The position numbers and the translations under genes are program-made. A DNA stretch of 56,441 nt from Deltaproteobacteria bacterium (GTDB taxonomy: Bacteria > Desulfobacterota > Desulfobacteria > Desulfobacterales > Desulfobacteraceae): positions 1 through 56,441 of the forward strand of contig JAADHV010000065.1 of assembly GCA_013151635.1 (NCBI GenBank). The letters run 5' to 3'. Each line of letters opens with the position of its first letter. Position 1 is the stretch's first letter. The notes under the pieces were generated by a model. It searched no databases. It was not told where the DNA came from and saw only the letters and a program-made list of their open reading frames with translations. This document shows positions 43,655 through 52,897 of the stretch, in pieces.

Positions 43655-44323
43655 TCAGGCAGGAGGTTTAAAAATGCCTGTTTCTACAAAAATAACGGCA
43701 TTTCTAACAAGGTCTCCGCTGTGTTTTATTCCAAGTTTTTCCTTGATTCTTTCCCTGTAGGTGCCAATGGTTTTAACGCTGATGTTCAATAACCTTGCAA
43801 TTTGACCGGAAGAATATCCTTTGCCAATATACTGGAATGTTTCAAGTTCCCTGTCTGTCAGGCATTTCAGGGGCGATTCGCAAACAAGCTCTGGTTGATT
43901 CCTGAACTTATTTAAAATATTGCTCATGATTTTCGGACTGACATAAATATGGCCGGATAAAATCTGGCGGATGGCTGTTACAACGGATTCAGAGGCTTCA
44001 TGCTTCATTATGTAGCCTTTAGCGCCTGCCATGATACATCTTTCAGCGTGAAGGGATTCATCATGCATGGACAGGACAAGGCAGGATATTTCTTTATGGG
44101 CGTTGCTTATAAACTTGACAAGGTCCATGCCGTTGCTTTCTTTTAATGACAGATCCACAATTACAAGGCAGGGGGCCTTTTTTTTAATTAATTCCATACC
44201 GCCTGCCACATCCAGGGCATCGCCGCAAACCATCATGTCTGTTTCATTATCAATCAATTCTTTCAGGCCCATCCTGAAAATGGGATGATCTTCAACAATG
44301 AGTATTTTTATTTTACCAGACAT
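43655..44323 (-). CDS. NarL/LuxR-family response regulator
   Basis: 222 residues. Receiver domain with phospho-acceptor Asp in LVIVDLSLKESNG (about residue 57), conserved Lys in GAKGYIMKHEASE, and a C-terminal LuxR-type HTH (LTDRELETFQYIGKGYSSGQIARLLNISVKTIGTYRERIKEKLG). The start overlaps the kinase stop by 16 bases, so the pair is translationally coupled. The target genes are not evident. Confidence 0.94.
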   Translation of the reverse strand: MSGKIKILIVEDHPIFRMGLKELIDNETDMMVCGDALDVAGGMELIKKKAPCLVIVDLSLKESNGMDLVKFISNAHKEISCLVLSMHDESLHAERCIMAGAKGYIMKHEASESVVTAIRQILSGHIYVSPKIMSNILNKFRNQPELVCESPLKCLTDRELETFQYIGKGYSSGQIARLLNISVKTIGTYRERIKEKLGIKHSGDLVRNAVIFVETGIFKPPA

Positions 44324-46887
44324 GATTCATGCTCGATTTCAAGTTCAACAAGAGTTCCGCCTTCCCGGGCATTGGCAATGTTTAGAACAGCACCGATCCT
44401 TGTTGCCCTGTATTTCATTAACTTCATACCCATACCGCTTGTCCGGGACAGGTCTTCTATCCCTGTCCCATCGTCTTTGACTTTTAATGTGACGGTTTTG
44501 TTTTCATCCGTCAAGGAAATCACAATGTTTTTTGCCTTTGCATGTCTAATTGCATTGTGGATTGCTTCATGAGCGATGTAATAGATGTGAGTTGCAACAC
44601 AATGATCCTTGATAATGCACAAGCCCTTGCTTTTTAAGGTGCAGTTTATTTCATAAAGATCTTTTATGGTTTCGGCAAGTGCCTCAAGGGAGGGGCCAAG
44701 CCCGTGTTCCGGCAGATTGATCGGAAAAAGTCCTTTTGAAAGCTGCCTTGTTTTTTCAATACTGTCTAAAATAAGTGAGCGTATTTTCTCAGCATTCCTG
44801 GCCTGGTCAATGGAGGCGGTTTGAAGTTTCTGGGTTAAAATTTTAATCATGACTTCAATTCCAATGAGCTGAGGGCAAAGATCATCGTGGAGTTCCATGG
44901 CGATTTTCCGGCGCTCCCTTTCACTTATGTTGAGGACTTCTTGTTCAAGCTGCCTTGATTCCGTGATGTCTTCCATGGCGACCAGCATGCAGGACTCACC
45001 CCAGACATATACAATTTCAGCTGATATCACCCCGGTTCGTTTTTTCCCCATGGCGTTTAAAAAACCTATTTCAGTGTTTTGAAGCCTTCCTTTTTTTTGT
45101 ATGGTCTCAATTATTTTTTTCCCCCTGGCAGGGGAAATAAAAAATTTTAAAGCCATCAATTCCTTTCCTATAAGCTCAAAAAGGCTGTACCTGGTAATTT
45201 TTAAAAAGCTGTCATTAACATTGATTATCCTGAAATCTTTTAATGCAGCGATAAACATGCCGCTGGGGCTGCTTCTGAATGCCTTGGAAAACATTTCTTC
45301 TGAAAGCCGGAGTGCTTTTTCGCTTTTTTTACGTTCGCTTACATCCCTTACAACACCGCTGAACCCTTTTGGAAAATGATCAGGATCTTTTACCAGGGAC
45401 ACAGAAGTTTCAACCGAGCAAAAAGACCCGTCAGGCCTTATAAAATCAAGCTCAGATGTCTGCATTGCAATGCCTGAGTGTTTTATCCTGTCAAAAATAG
45501 AAGAGATTTTTTTATGATTTTTTGAATTTAAAAATGTTTGAATAGGCTTTTCCAGGAGCGTTTTGTGCCGGACCCCAAGCATCTTTTCCATGGAATGATT
45601 GCAAAAGGTGAAGGTTCCTTTTAAATCTATTTCAAAATATCCTTCCTCCATCCGCTCCAGGATGGTCCTGTATTTTTCTTCACTGATTCTAAGGGAAAGC
45701 TCGGTTTGCTGATGCCGGCGGATTTCTGATTCCAGGCTGCTGCTGTACACTTCAAGCTTTTCCATGAAATTGTTGAAATATTGAGCCAGTTGTCCGATTT
45801 CATCTTTTGATTCTACCGGCATCCGGACGGTGAGGTTTCCGGATGCCCCTCTGGCAAACCTGTCCATAAGGGATTTTAAAGGGTTTATCACTGTATTGTT
45901 AATCATAAGGGAGGTTGCAGATACAAGTACAATAATCAGGCCAATAGTTATGGCAATGATATCCCTGATAGTTTTAAGCGGGGAAAACATTTCATCAAGA
46001 TAACTTGCCGATGCAACAATCCAGTCATACTCAGGGATATAGTTAAAGATCACGATTTTTTCCCGTTCTTTTTTTTCCCCGGGGTTTTTCCAGGTATAGA
46101 CGGCTTTCCCGTTTTTCAGCCGGCAGATATCCCTGACAAAGTGATGCCCCTGTTTATCAACTGCATTAAAATAATTGCCGGAAAGGAAAGGATGCACAAC
46201 CAGGTTGCCCAGGCTGTCAATAATATAGGCATAACCGGTTTTTCCGAATTTGAGCGTTAAAACACTTTTTTTAAAATCAGAAATATGGATCAGCTCCTTG
46301 AATTCCTCCCGGTAGGAAGAAACGGAAATGATCCAGTCCCATGGTTTAAAATAGGCCATGTACATGGCTTTTGGCCTTTTATGCAGTTCCCCCGGGTTTT
46401 TCCAGTCATATTCCAGGTAACCGTTTTTCATGGCGATCATTTTTTTTACAAACGGGCGGTCCATGAAATTTTTCCCGGCAACCCCGGGGTTTGGGTGCTC
46501 AATAGCGACCCCTTTGGTATTTGCGCAGAAAATATATCCTGTTTTACCAATGGTCTGGGAAAATAAAATCCTGCGCGCCTTTTTTTTTGCATCTGCCTCT
46601 GATAGTTTCCCCTTGGTGTAGTCTTTATAGATCATCTCAATGATATCCCTGTTTTTTTCAGCAATGGCCCTGAGATAATTTTTAATGGATGTGTTGGCCG
46701 CGGTCCTGACCATATTGAGAATCGCGCCAGTGGAATGGGTAAGTTCGCTTTCAATGTTTTTCTCAATGGTTGACCGGACCTGTATATAAATCACGGCACC
46801 ACCCAGCAAAGTGGCAAGGATGAAAATTAAGGTGTACCCGCCCAGCAGTTTGGGCCGGATCTTTAGATTTAGAAAAAAGTGCCTCAA
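44308..46887 (-). CDS. Tandem-Cache, HAMP, PAS hybrid sensor histidine kinase (NarX type)
   Basis: 859 residues. Membrane segment at about 13-36; two Cache-like sensor units (about 95-200 with KTGYIFCANTKGVAIEHPNP and 200-315 with KTGYAYIIDSLGNLVVHPFL), each ending in a similar Y.WKNPGE and DWI(I/V)(S/A)S motif, a second membrane helix near 320, HAMP, a coiled coil, two PAS domains (about 410-640), HisKA_3 with the His in ERRKIAMELHDDLCPQLIG and a HATPase with HEAIHNAIRHAKA and DDGTGI. Sensing of a small carboxylate or amino acid in the periplasm is a typical Cache role. Paired with the response regulator downstream. Confidence 0.92.
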   Translation of the reverse strand: MRHFFLNLKIRPKLLGGYTLIFILATLLGGAVIYIQVRSTIEKNIESELTHSTGAILNMVRTAANTSIKNYLRAIAEKNRDIIEMIYKDYTKGKLSEADAKKKARRILFSQTIGKTGYIFCANTKGVAIEHPNPGVAGKNFMDRPFVKKMIAMKNGYLEYDWKNPGELHKRPKAMYMAYFKPWDWIISVSSYREEFKELIHISDFKKSVLTLKFGKTGYAYIIDSLGNLVVHPFLSGNYFNAVDKQGHHFVRDICRLKNGKAVYTWKNPGEKKEREKIVIFNYIPEYDWIVASASYLDEMFSPLKTIRDIIAITIGLIIVLVSATSLMINNTVINPLKSLMDRFARGASGNLTVRMPVESKDEIGQLAQYFNNFMEKLEVYSSSLESEIRRHQQTELSLRISEEKYRTILERMEEGYFEIDLKGTFTFCNHSMEKMLGVRHKTLLEKPIQTFLNSKNHKKISSIFDRIKHSGIAMQTSELDFIRPDGSFCSVETSVSLVKDPDHFPKGFSGVVRDVSERKKSEKALRLSEEMFSKAFRSSPSGMFIAALKDFRIINVNDSFLKITRYSLFELIGKELMALKFFISPARGKKIIETIQKKGRLQNTEIGFLNAMGKKRTGVISAEIVYVWGESCMLVAMEDITESRQLEQEVLNISERERRKIAMELHDDLCPQLIGIEVMIKILTQKLQTASIDQARNAEKIRSLILDSIEKTRQLSKGLFPINLPEHGLGPSLEALAETIKDLYEINCTLKSKGLCIIKDHCVATHIYYIAHEAIHNAIRHAKAKNIVISLTDENKTVTLKVKDDGTGIEDLSRTSGMGMKLMKYRATRIGAVLNIANAREGGTLVELEIEHESCLVK

Positions 46888-46921
46888 TACCTGTTGTGAT
46901 TATCCCTGTTTATATATGATC

Positions 46922-46947
46922 AAAAAGCCTTGCAGCATTAATGCAGG
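46922..46947 (-). terminator. Candidate terminator after the flavoprotein gene
   Basis: On the minus strand a bulged stem CCTGCA/TGCAAGG (46928-46947) is followed by a T-rich tract (46922-46926). It lies about 45 bases beyond the flavoprotein stop and ahead of the kinase start. Confidence 0.4.
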
Positions 46948-46992
46948 TACAATAACAAGCTTGTTTTAAATATTCAAGGACAAGTAAAAGGA

Positions 46993-48594
46993 TCAAAAAC
47001 TCTGCAAATTTTTAAAATCTTTTAAAACAAGGCCGGCAGCCTGTCTTCCCGCCATCATGACCGGCGTATATCCGCCGCCGTGGGACCATGCAGAGGCAAG
47101 ATAAAGGCCGTTTAAAGGCGTCTTTGACTTTAAATGGGAAATGTCGCGGTTAAATCCGTAAATGGCGCCTTCAGGGTTTTTTGTATAAAACATGTTGGTC
47201 AGAGGGGTGCCTGTTTCCATGACCTCAATCATGGAGGACAGGCCCGGTATTAATTTTTTTTCAACCCTTTGAATAAAAGCCCGAGCAATTTTTTCCTTTT
47301 CTTTGTTGTAGGCATCTTTTTTACCATTAAAATAATCTCTTTCAAATTTTTTCCAGGGGGTAAAGTCAGACAGGCACATAATGGAAATCGTTGATTTCCC
47401 CGGTGTGGAATAATCCTTGAACAGGTTGTCATAAAGGGTGATACTTAAATTGGAGTCAGCAAGGTTGTTTTTTGAAAAGAGCATATCATGGCTTATATCC
47501 GTGTTCTGGGCAAGATCAATTTCATAGTTTTTAATATGATCGGTTTTTTTGTCCAGGCCAAGCCAGACCACAAAGCTTGAAAGGGACGTCTGCCTTTTTT
47601 TGACCTGCCGGGCATAGTCCGGGGGGATCAGGTTTGAATGCACCATTTTATTAAATAACGCCGGAGCGCTGCAATTGGCAATGACAGCTTTTGCAGGGTA
47701 TTTTTTACCTTTAATGTCTGTTACGCTTTCTATGCTTTTTTTAAGATCAAACCCAATATTTCTTACCTCGGTATTATAAAGGATTTTTCCATGATTTTTT
47801 TCAATACATAAAGAAAGGGTATCGCTCAAATCCTGGGATCTTGTTTTATAATACTGCCCCCCGTGAACCAGGTATTCTCCTGTGGCAATGGCATAGAACA
47901 ATGCATTGATGCGGGAAGGCAAAAGCCCGTAATATCCGGAAAAGACAGCCATGCAGTATTTAACGTCCTGATCGCTTACATGGATGTCCATCCATTGCTC
48001 AAGGGACAGGTCTTCAAGTTTTTCCATCATGGAAATCTTAAACCTTCTGCCTTCCCACAGTTCTGAAATCACCTGTTCCATTTCAGAATAAAAATCATAT
48101 ATGCCGGGCTTTTCATGGGGGAAAGCTTTGGACATTGCTTTTTTTACACCTTCAGGATTTTTTGCAGGAAGGGTCACATCAAATTTTGGTGTAATAATCC
48201 TTTTAAGCTCCGGTGTATGCGCAATCTTAAGTTTGTCCCAGATGCCAAGGTCTGTCAATATCATCTGGGGCATGGCATGTTCTGCAACCGTTGCATGCAA
48301 AGATACATCAAAAGTAAAGTCTTCCCGGTCAAAAGATGTGGCATATCCGCCCGGAACAGAATGCTGTTCAATCAGGGTCACATCAAACCCGTACCTGGAC
48401 AGGTAAGCTGCCGAGACAAGCCCGCCAAGCCCTGCCCCGATAACAACAATCGGAAAGTTTTTTTTATCGGGAATGCTTGATGCAATTGCGCCAAATCCTG
48501 TCCAGTCTATGGCAGCGGCACTGGCTGCCATCAATATTGTCTTGAAGAATTTTCGCCTGGACAGCGTATGGCTTAATTTATCGGGAAATCCCAT
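46993..48594 (-). CDS. Tat-exported FAD-dependent oxidoreductase (CrtI/retinol saturase-like)
   Basis: 533 residues. N-terminal Tat motif SRRKFFKTILMAASAAA (about 12-28) then the FAD Rossmann motif VVIGAGLGGLVSAAYLSRYGFDVTLIEQHSVPGGYATSF and C-terminal GLYLASAWSHGGGYTPVMMAGRQAA. The fold matches the phytoene desaturase/carotene isomerase/retinol saturase group, which oxidises or saturates polyene lipids. Export suggests a periplasmic substrate. AAGGAG precedes the ATG. A copy of the 92-bp repeat lies just upstream; the kinase gene lies downstream. Confidence 0.86.
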   Translation of the reverse strand: MGFPDKLSHTLSRRKFFKTILMAASAAAIDWTGFGAIASSIPDKKNFPIVVIGAGLGGLVSAAYLSRYGFDVTLIEQHSVPGGYATSFDREDFTFDVSLHATVAEHAMPQMILTDLGIWDKLKIAHTPELKRIITPKFDVTLPAKNPEGVKKAMSKAFPHEKPGIYDFYSEMEQVISELWEGRRFKISMMEKLEDLSLEQWMDIHVSDQDVKYCMAVFSGYYGLLPSRINALFYAIATGEYLVHGGQYYKTRSQDLSDTLSLCIEKNHGKILYNTEVRNIGFDLKKSIESVTDIKGKKYPAKAVIANCSAPALFNKMVHSNLIPPDYARQVKKRQTSLSSFVVWLGLDKKTDHIKNYEIDLAQNTDISHDMLFSKNNLADSNLSITLYDNLFKDYSTPGKSTISIMCLSDFTPWKKFERDYFNGKKDAYNKEKEKIARAFIQRVEKKLIPGLSSMIEVMETGTPLTNMFYTKNPEGAIYGFNRDISHLKSKTPLNGLYLASAWSHGGGYTPVMMAGRQAAGLVLKDFKNLQSF

Positions 48595-48619
48595 GATATA
48601 CTCCTTTTTTTATTTGTTT

Positions 48620-48711
48620 TATATAAAAGTCTTTGCAAGCCAAATCAGGACTTTCATGTTTTGTTGCGGGCAAACTCTGGTGAAATACCAGGTCTGCCCG
48701 TGGCAGTTATT
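48620..48711 (+). repeat. 92-bp two-hairpin repeat, copy 2
   Basis: Same length and orientation as copy 1 with only a few substitutions. Its right end overlaps the stop codon of the DUF2141 gene (48707-48709). Confidence 0.88.
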
Positions 48712-49138
48712 GAATGGTTATAGTGATTTTCTTTTTTGGAGAATAAAGCTTGAAAACAGCCTCTTCATATTCAGGGGGCCCCAAAGTCCCCCTTGCATTG
48801 TTTGAAAATCCATACCTTTCTGTTGGAATACCAAAAATCCTTGTGTCAAGCTCATTGTTACCGTTTTCATCATGAAAAACTTTAAGGGCATATTCTCCAT
48901 ATGGGAGCAGGATGGTTTTTATGACCTCTTTATTTATGATTTTCAAATTAAATCCTTTGAATGGTGTTTCAGCATTATAGTTTTTCTTTGAATTTACTAT
49001 GGCTATTTTTGCCACACCATCTGAGTTCTCAAATCCTGTGATATGAATTGTCAGCCTGGAACTGCCCTGAACTGCAAAGGCCGTGCTGACCGCCAGGATC
49101 ATGAAAATAAATGAAAGAAAAATACTTGGGCGTTTCAT
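48707..49138 (-). CDS. DUF2141 family secreted protein
   Basis: 143 residues with a signal peptide (about 1-22, ending STAFAVQG). The mature part (LTIHITGFENSDGVAKIAIVNSKKNY, YALKVFHDENGNNELDTRIFGIPTERYGFSNNARGTLGPPEYEEA) is a clear DUF2141 domain, often next to membrane lipid or carotenoid-type genes. AAAGGA precedes the ATG. The gene is bracketed by inverted copies of the 92-bp repeat. Function unknown. Confidence 0.88.
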   Translation of the reverse strand: MKRPSIFLSFIFMILAVSTAFAVQGSSRLTIHITGFENSDGVAKIAIVNSKKNYNAETPFKGFNLKIINKEVIKTILLPYGEYALKVFHDENGNNELDTRIFGIPTERYGFSNNARGTLGPPEYEEAVFKLYSPKKKITITIQ

Positions 49139-49204
49139 TTTTTTGTCCTTTCTTTTTTAAAAGTTCACTTATCGTAAGCTCTTTATCCTTTTGCTGCAAT
49201 TTCA

Positions 49205-49300
49205 TTGGGACAGGCGGCAGAAAAAGGAGGATGAAATGATAAAATTAAAGAATGAATGATAAAATTTTACGAATATCTTATTATTGATTTTTTACGATAA
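49205..49300 (+). other. Intergenic region with an isolated strong ribosome-binding site
   Basis: AAAAAGGAGG (about 49223-49232) precedes an ATG that opens only a 7-codon frame (MIKLKNE). It might be a leader peptide or the decayed start of a gene. Nothing else is recognised before copy 3 of the repeat. Confidence 0.25.
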
Positions 49301-49347
49301 TCTTGTTAATTGACAAAATCATAGAATCTTTTCGGACCAACATTTCT

Positions 49348-49440
49348 AATAACTGCCACGGGCAGACCTGGTATTTCACCAGAGTGTTTGCCCACAACAA
49401 AATATGAAAGTCCTGATTTGGATTGCAAAGACTTTCATAT
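49348..49440 (-). repeat. 92-bp two-hairpin repeat, copy 3 (inverted)
   Basis: The reverse complement of copies 1 and 2, one base longer. It ends 23 bases before the radical SAM gene, so it lies in its 5' leader. Confidence 0.88.
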
Positions 49441-49463
49441 GAAAGAAAGGTGATTTTTTTATA

Positions 49464-51011
49464 ATGAAAATCGGTGTCCTGGAACTTTTAAGCGAGAATG
49501 CAAACAGGTCCTTCTGCCAGATGCCCCATAATTTTTTTGTGGTCAGGCAATATGCCAGCATTATGCCGCAGGCTGTGAGCGTGTGGATAAGAAAGCTTGG
49601 GCATGATGTATTCTATGCAACATATTACGGGCAAAAAGATCCCATAAAACTTGTACCCCATGACCTTGATATTATTTTTATTTCATGCTTTTCCCGGGGC
49701 AGCGGCCTTGCATATGCCCTGGCAAAACTTTTCAAAAAGAAAAATCCAAAAATCCTGACGATTTTAGGCGGCCCCCATGCAAAACAATTCTCTTTTGATG
49801 CGCTGCGGTTTTTTGATGTGGTGGTAAAAGATTGTGATGAAACTTTGATTAAAGAAATTTTAGGCGATTTTCCAGAAAAAAGTATCGTTACAAGCCTTAG
49901 GAAACTAAAAGAAATCCCGACTATTGAAGAGCGTCTCCCGGAAATAAGGACAGCCAGTTTCTGGAATTCAAAGCCGTCGAGGTTTTCCTTTATCCCTATC
50001 CTTTCCAGTACAGGCTGCCCTTATTCCTGTGATTTCTGCGTGGACTGGAATTCGCCTTACAATCCTTTGCCCCTTGAAAGGGTAGAGCAGGACCTTTTGT
50101 TTGCGGCAAATAATTTTCCCGGGGTAAGGATTAATTTTTATGACCCTAATTTTGGTGTTAAATTTGATGATGTCATGAATGTCATTGAAAAAATACCCCA
50201 CCCGAAAAAGCACTGGTTTTTAACGGAAGGATCTTTAAATTCATTAACAAAAGACCGCCTCAAAAGAATGAAAGACGCAGGATGTCTTTGTGTTATCCCG
50301 GGTATTGAATCATGGGATGCCTATTCAAAAAAAGCAGGCATTAAAAGCTTTGAGACCGCCCGGGACAAATTAAATGAAATAGTTGACCATTTTGAATTGA
50401 TTCATCAATACATTCCCATTATCCAGGCAAATCTATTGTTCGGCCTTGATACGGATTCAGGAGAAGGCCCGGTTATTCTGAATAAGGAGTTTATCTCGAA
50501 AACCCCTTATACATCCCATTCATTGAATATCCCTGCGCCTTTTGGCGCGACTCCCTTATTTAAAAGGTACCTGGATAAGGGCAGGATTTTAACATCATTG
50601 CCGTTTACTTTTTATTGCAAGCCATATCTTGCCACTACTTTAAAGCATTACCACCCCATTGATTTTTATGAAAAGATTATTGATATATTTTCCCATATGA
50701 CATCCCCCGGCATGCAGTTTCATGCCGCCAGGACCACAAGAAGCTGGATATTCAAAGGGTATCACCCCATACGAACTGTCAGCCTCAGGCTCATGATCCG
50801 AACCATGAAGCAGATTTTAAATCTTTTAAAAAAAGACCATCAGTTCAGAAGGTTCCATGAAGGAGAATCCCGGGTTCTGCCCAGCTATTACCACCGCCGG
50901 TATGACACTCTTTTAGGGCCTTATAAGGATCTTGTATCCTGCGAGGAGAGAATCCCCCGGCTGGAAAATTTTGAAACCGCAGACCGGGAATTTAAAAAAA
51001 CCGGAACATGA
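49464..51011 (+). CDS. B12-binding radical SAM protein
   Basis: 515 residues. An N-terminal cobalamin-binding-like Rossmann domain (about 30-140: LGGPHAKQFSFDALRFFDVVVKDCDETLI) precedes the radical SAM core with CPYSCDFC (about 188-195; CxxxCxxC). The rest of the barrel and a helical C-terminus of about 130 residues complete it. These enzymes typically methylate or rearrange unactivated carbons. Its 5' leader carries a 92-bp repeat. The gene ends 40 bases before a LytS-type kinase. The substrate is unknown. Confidence 0.88.
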   Translation: MKIGVLELLSENANRSFCQMPHNFFVVRQYASIMPQAVSVWIRKLGHDVFYATYYGQKDPIKLVPHDLDIIFISCFSRGSGLAYALAKLFKKKNPKILTILGGPHAKQFSFDALRFFDVVVKDCDETLIKEILGDFPEKSIVTSLRKLKEIPTIEERLPEIRTASFWNSKPSRFSFIPILSSTGCPYSCDFCVDWNSPYNPLPLERVEQDLLFAANNFPGVRINFYDPNFGVKFDDVMNVIEKIPHPKKHWFLTEGSLNSLTKDRLKRMKDAGCLCVIPGIESWDAYSKKAGIKSFETARDKLNEIVDHFELIHQYIPIIQANLLFGLDTDSGEGPVILNKEFISKTPYTSHSLNIPAPFGATPLFKRYLDKGRILTSLPFTFYCKPYLATTLKHYHPIDFYEKIIDIFSHMTSPGMQFHAARTTRSWIFKGYHPIRTVSLRLMIRTMKQILNLLKKDHQFRRFHEGESRVLPSYYHRRYDTLLGPYKDLVSCEERIPRLENFETADREFKKTGT

Positions 51012-51051
51012 TTATTGCGATTTTGCCAAAATTCAGTATCATGGTTTTGAA

Positions 51052-52107
51052 ATGAAAATTAAAAAAAGGAAGCAGGAAATCAAATCGCAAGATACAATTA
51101 AATCTCTTATTATTACTTCTATATTTAACATCATTATTGCCGTAATATTAACCTATTTTGTTCTAAAGGAGTATAATTTTTTTGATGTGCTTGTTATTTC
51201 ACAGCTTATGGGTTTGTCCATATGCTTTTTTGTAACAAACAGCATTGGTTTTGCCAGGCAGAATAAAAATATATGGATCATAGCATTCATTGCTCTGGGC
51301 TTGATAGCAGGTATTTTTACAGGCTCTTTTTTGAGCTGGGGTTTTTTATTTTTTTTTCGGGATATTGAATTTGATTATTTTTTAAAACACGTGGTTTCTT
51401 ATTCTGTTGGTTTTGGGTTTATTTTTGGCGTGCCCGTCATTTATTTTTTTTCTTCCCGTGAGAAAATTATAGAATCGGAAAAACAAATCAGGGAAGAGAG
51501 GATCAAGCGCCTGACAATGGAAAAAGAAGCGGCCATGACAACCCTGAAGCTTTTGCAGGCCCAGATCGAACCCCATTTTCTTTTCAACACCCTTTCAAAC
51601 GTGATTTCTCTTTTTGATACTGATGTTGAAAAGGCAAGGGCAATGCTCATCAATCTTAATGAATATTTAAGGGTTTGCCTTAAAAGAACCCGCCGGGAAA
51701 TGATCACTCTTTCACGTGAGCTGGACCTTGTACGACAATACCTTGAAATATTTAAAATAAGAATGGGAAAAAGGCTCTCCTATGAGATTAATGACCATAC
51801 TGATATTCTGGACCTTCCTTTTCCTCCTTTAATCATCCAACCCCTTGTTGAAAACAGCATTAAATACGGGATCGAACCAAAACTTGATGGCGGCACGATA
51901 AAAATAGACTGCCGGATTCAGGAGAACAGCCTTGAAATAGTAGTTGCAGACACTGGAAAGGGACTGGATGAAGATGCCAATAAGGCAGGCATAGGAATCA
52001 ACAATGTCAGCATGAGGCTGGAAAGTATTTATGGAAACAAGGCAGGTCTGATACTCAGGCAAAATCATCCAACAGGGATAAAAGCCGTGATCAAGGTGCC
52101 GGTATGA
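51052..52107 (+). CDS. LytS/YehU-type sensor histidine kinase
   Basis: 351 residues from ATG 51052; an earlier in-frame start at 50932 inside the radical SAM gene is rejected. Four hydrophobic segments at about 20-140, then the His_kinase domain with phospho-acceptor His in LLQAQIEPHFLFNTLSNVISL and ATP-binding motifs PPLIIQPLVENSIKYGI and VVADTGKGLDE. It pairs with the LytTR regulator that overlaps its stop codon (ATGA). Confidence 0.92.
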   Translation: MKIKKRKQEIKSQDTIKSLIITSIFNIIIAVILTYFVLKEYNFFDVLVISQLMGLSICFFVTNSIGFARQNKNIWIIAFIALGLIAGIFTGSFLSWGFLFFFRDIEFDYFLKHVVSYSVGFGFIFGVPVIYFFSSREKIIESEKQIREERIKRLTMEKEAAMTTLKLLQAQIEPHFLFNTLSNVISLFDTDVEKARAMLINLNEYLRVCLKRTRREMITLSRELDLVRQYLEIFKIRMGKRLSYEINDHTDILDLPFPPLIIQPLVENSIKYGIEPKLDGGTIKIDCRIQENSLEIVVADTGKGLDEDANKAGIGINNVSMRLESIYGNKAGLILRQNHPTGIKAVIKVPV

Positions 52108-52868
52108 AAATTTTTACTGCCATTATTGCAGATGATGAGGAAAATCTAAGAATTGCCATATCTGTTTTATTGGAACGTTTATGGCCTGAGTTACAGATCC
52201 TCGGGCAAGCACAAAACGGGATTGAAGCTTTGTCGTTAATTGAAAAGGAACAACCTGATATTGCATTCTTGGATATTCAAATGCCGGGAATGACAGGTAT
52301 CAATGTGGCAAAAAAAGTATCCAATGACTGTAAAATTGTTTTTATCACAGCTTTTGATCAATTTGCAATCCAGGCATTTGAAAGTGAGGCCGTGGATTAC
52401 ATACAAAAGCCTGTTACTGAAAAACGCCTGGAAACAACCATTGCCCGCTTGAAAAAACAATTGAACAATTGCAGGCAGTCCCGGGATTTTGATCTGAAAT
52501 TTAAAAAAGTACTCCAGATGCTGGAAAACAGGGATACACCGGATTATCTAAGATTGATAAAGACAAGGACAGGGTCAGAGTTCAGGTTTGTCCCGGTTTC
52601 CCAGGTATTATATTTTAAAGCAGAAGACAAATATACAATTGTACAGACAGCCGAAAAGGAATATTTAATCAAAACCCCCATTAAGGATCTTGAAAAAAGC
52701 CTTGACCCCGGAAACTTCCTGCGGGTCCATCGAAGCTCTATTGTCAATATTGAAAGAATACGGAGTATCAAGCGTTCTTTTACCAACAAGATGATTTTAG
52801 GTTTTGACCTTACAGACCACACCATTTCTGTCAGCAGATCATATGAACACCTGTTTAAAGGGATGTAG
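52104..52868 (+). CDS. LytTR-family response regulator
   Basis: 254 residues. Receiver with the acceptor Asp in IAFLDIQMPGMTG (about residue 57), and a LytTR DNA-binding domain at about 145-250 (LIKTRTGSEFRFVPVSQVLYFKAEDKYTIVQT, FLRVHRSSIVNIERI). It overlaps the kinase stop by 4 bases. LytTR proteins bind direct-repeat operators; the target is not evident here. Confidence 0.94.
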   Translation: MKIFTAIIADDEENLRIAISVLLERLWPELQILGQAQNGIEALSLIEKEQPDIAFLDIQMPGMTGINVAKKVSNDCKIVFITAFDQFAIQAFESEAVDYIQKPVTEKRLETTIARLKKQLNNCRQSRDFDLKFKKVLQMLENRDTPDYLRLIKTRTGSEFRFVPVSQVLYFKAEDKYTIVQTAEKEYLIKTPIKDLEKSLDPGNFLRVHRSSIVNIERIRSIKRSFTNKMILGFDLTDHTISVSRSYEHLFKGM

Positions 52869-52897
52869 CCTTTTTTACAAGGCATTAAAAAATATTT

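Noticed and set aside
49376-49561. 61-codon minus-strand frame through repeat copy 3
   Set aside because: The same peptide fragment appears wherever the repeat occurs, so it is a by-product of the repeat and not a gene.
52869-52897. Possible hairpin between the LytTR gene and modC
   Set aside because: Only a 5-bp stem (GCCTT/AAGGC) without a convincing T run in either direction.
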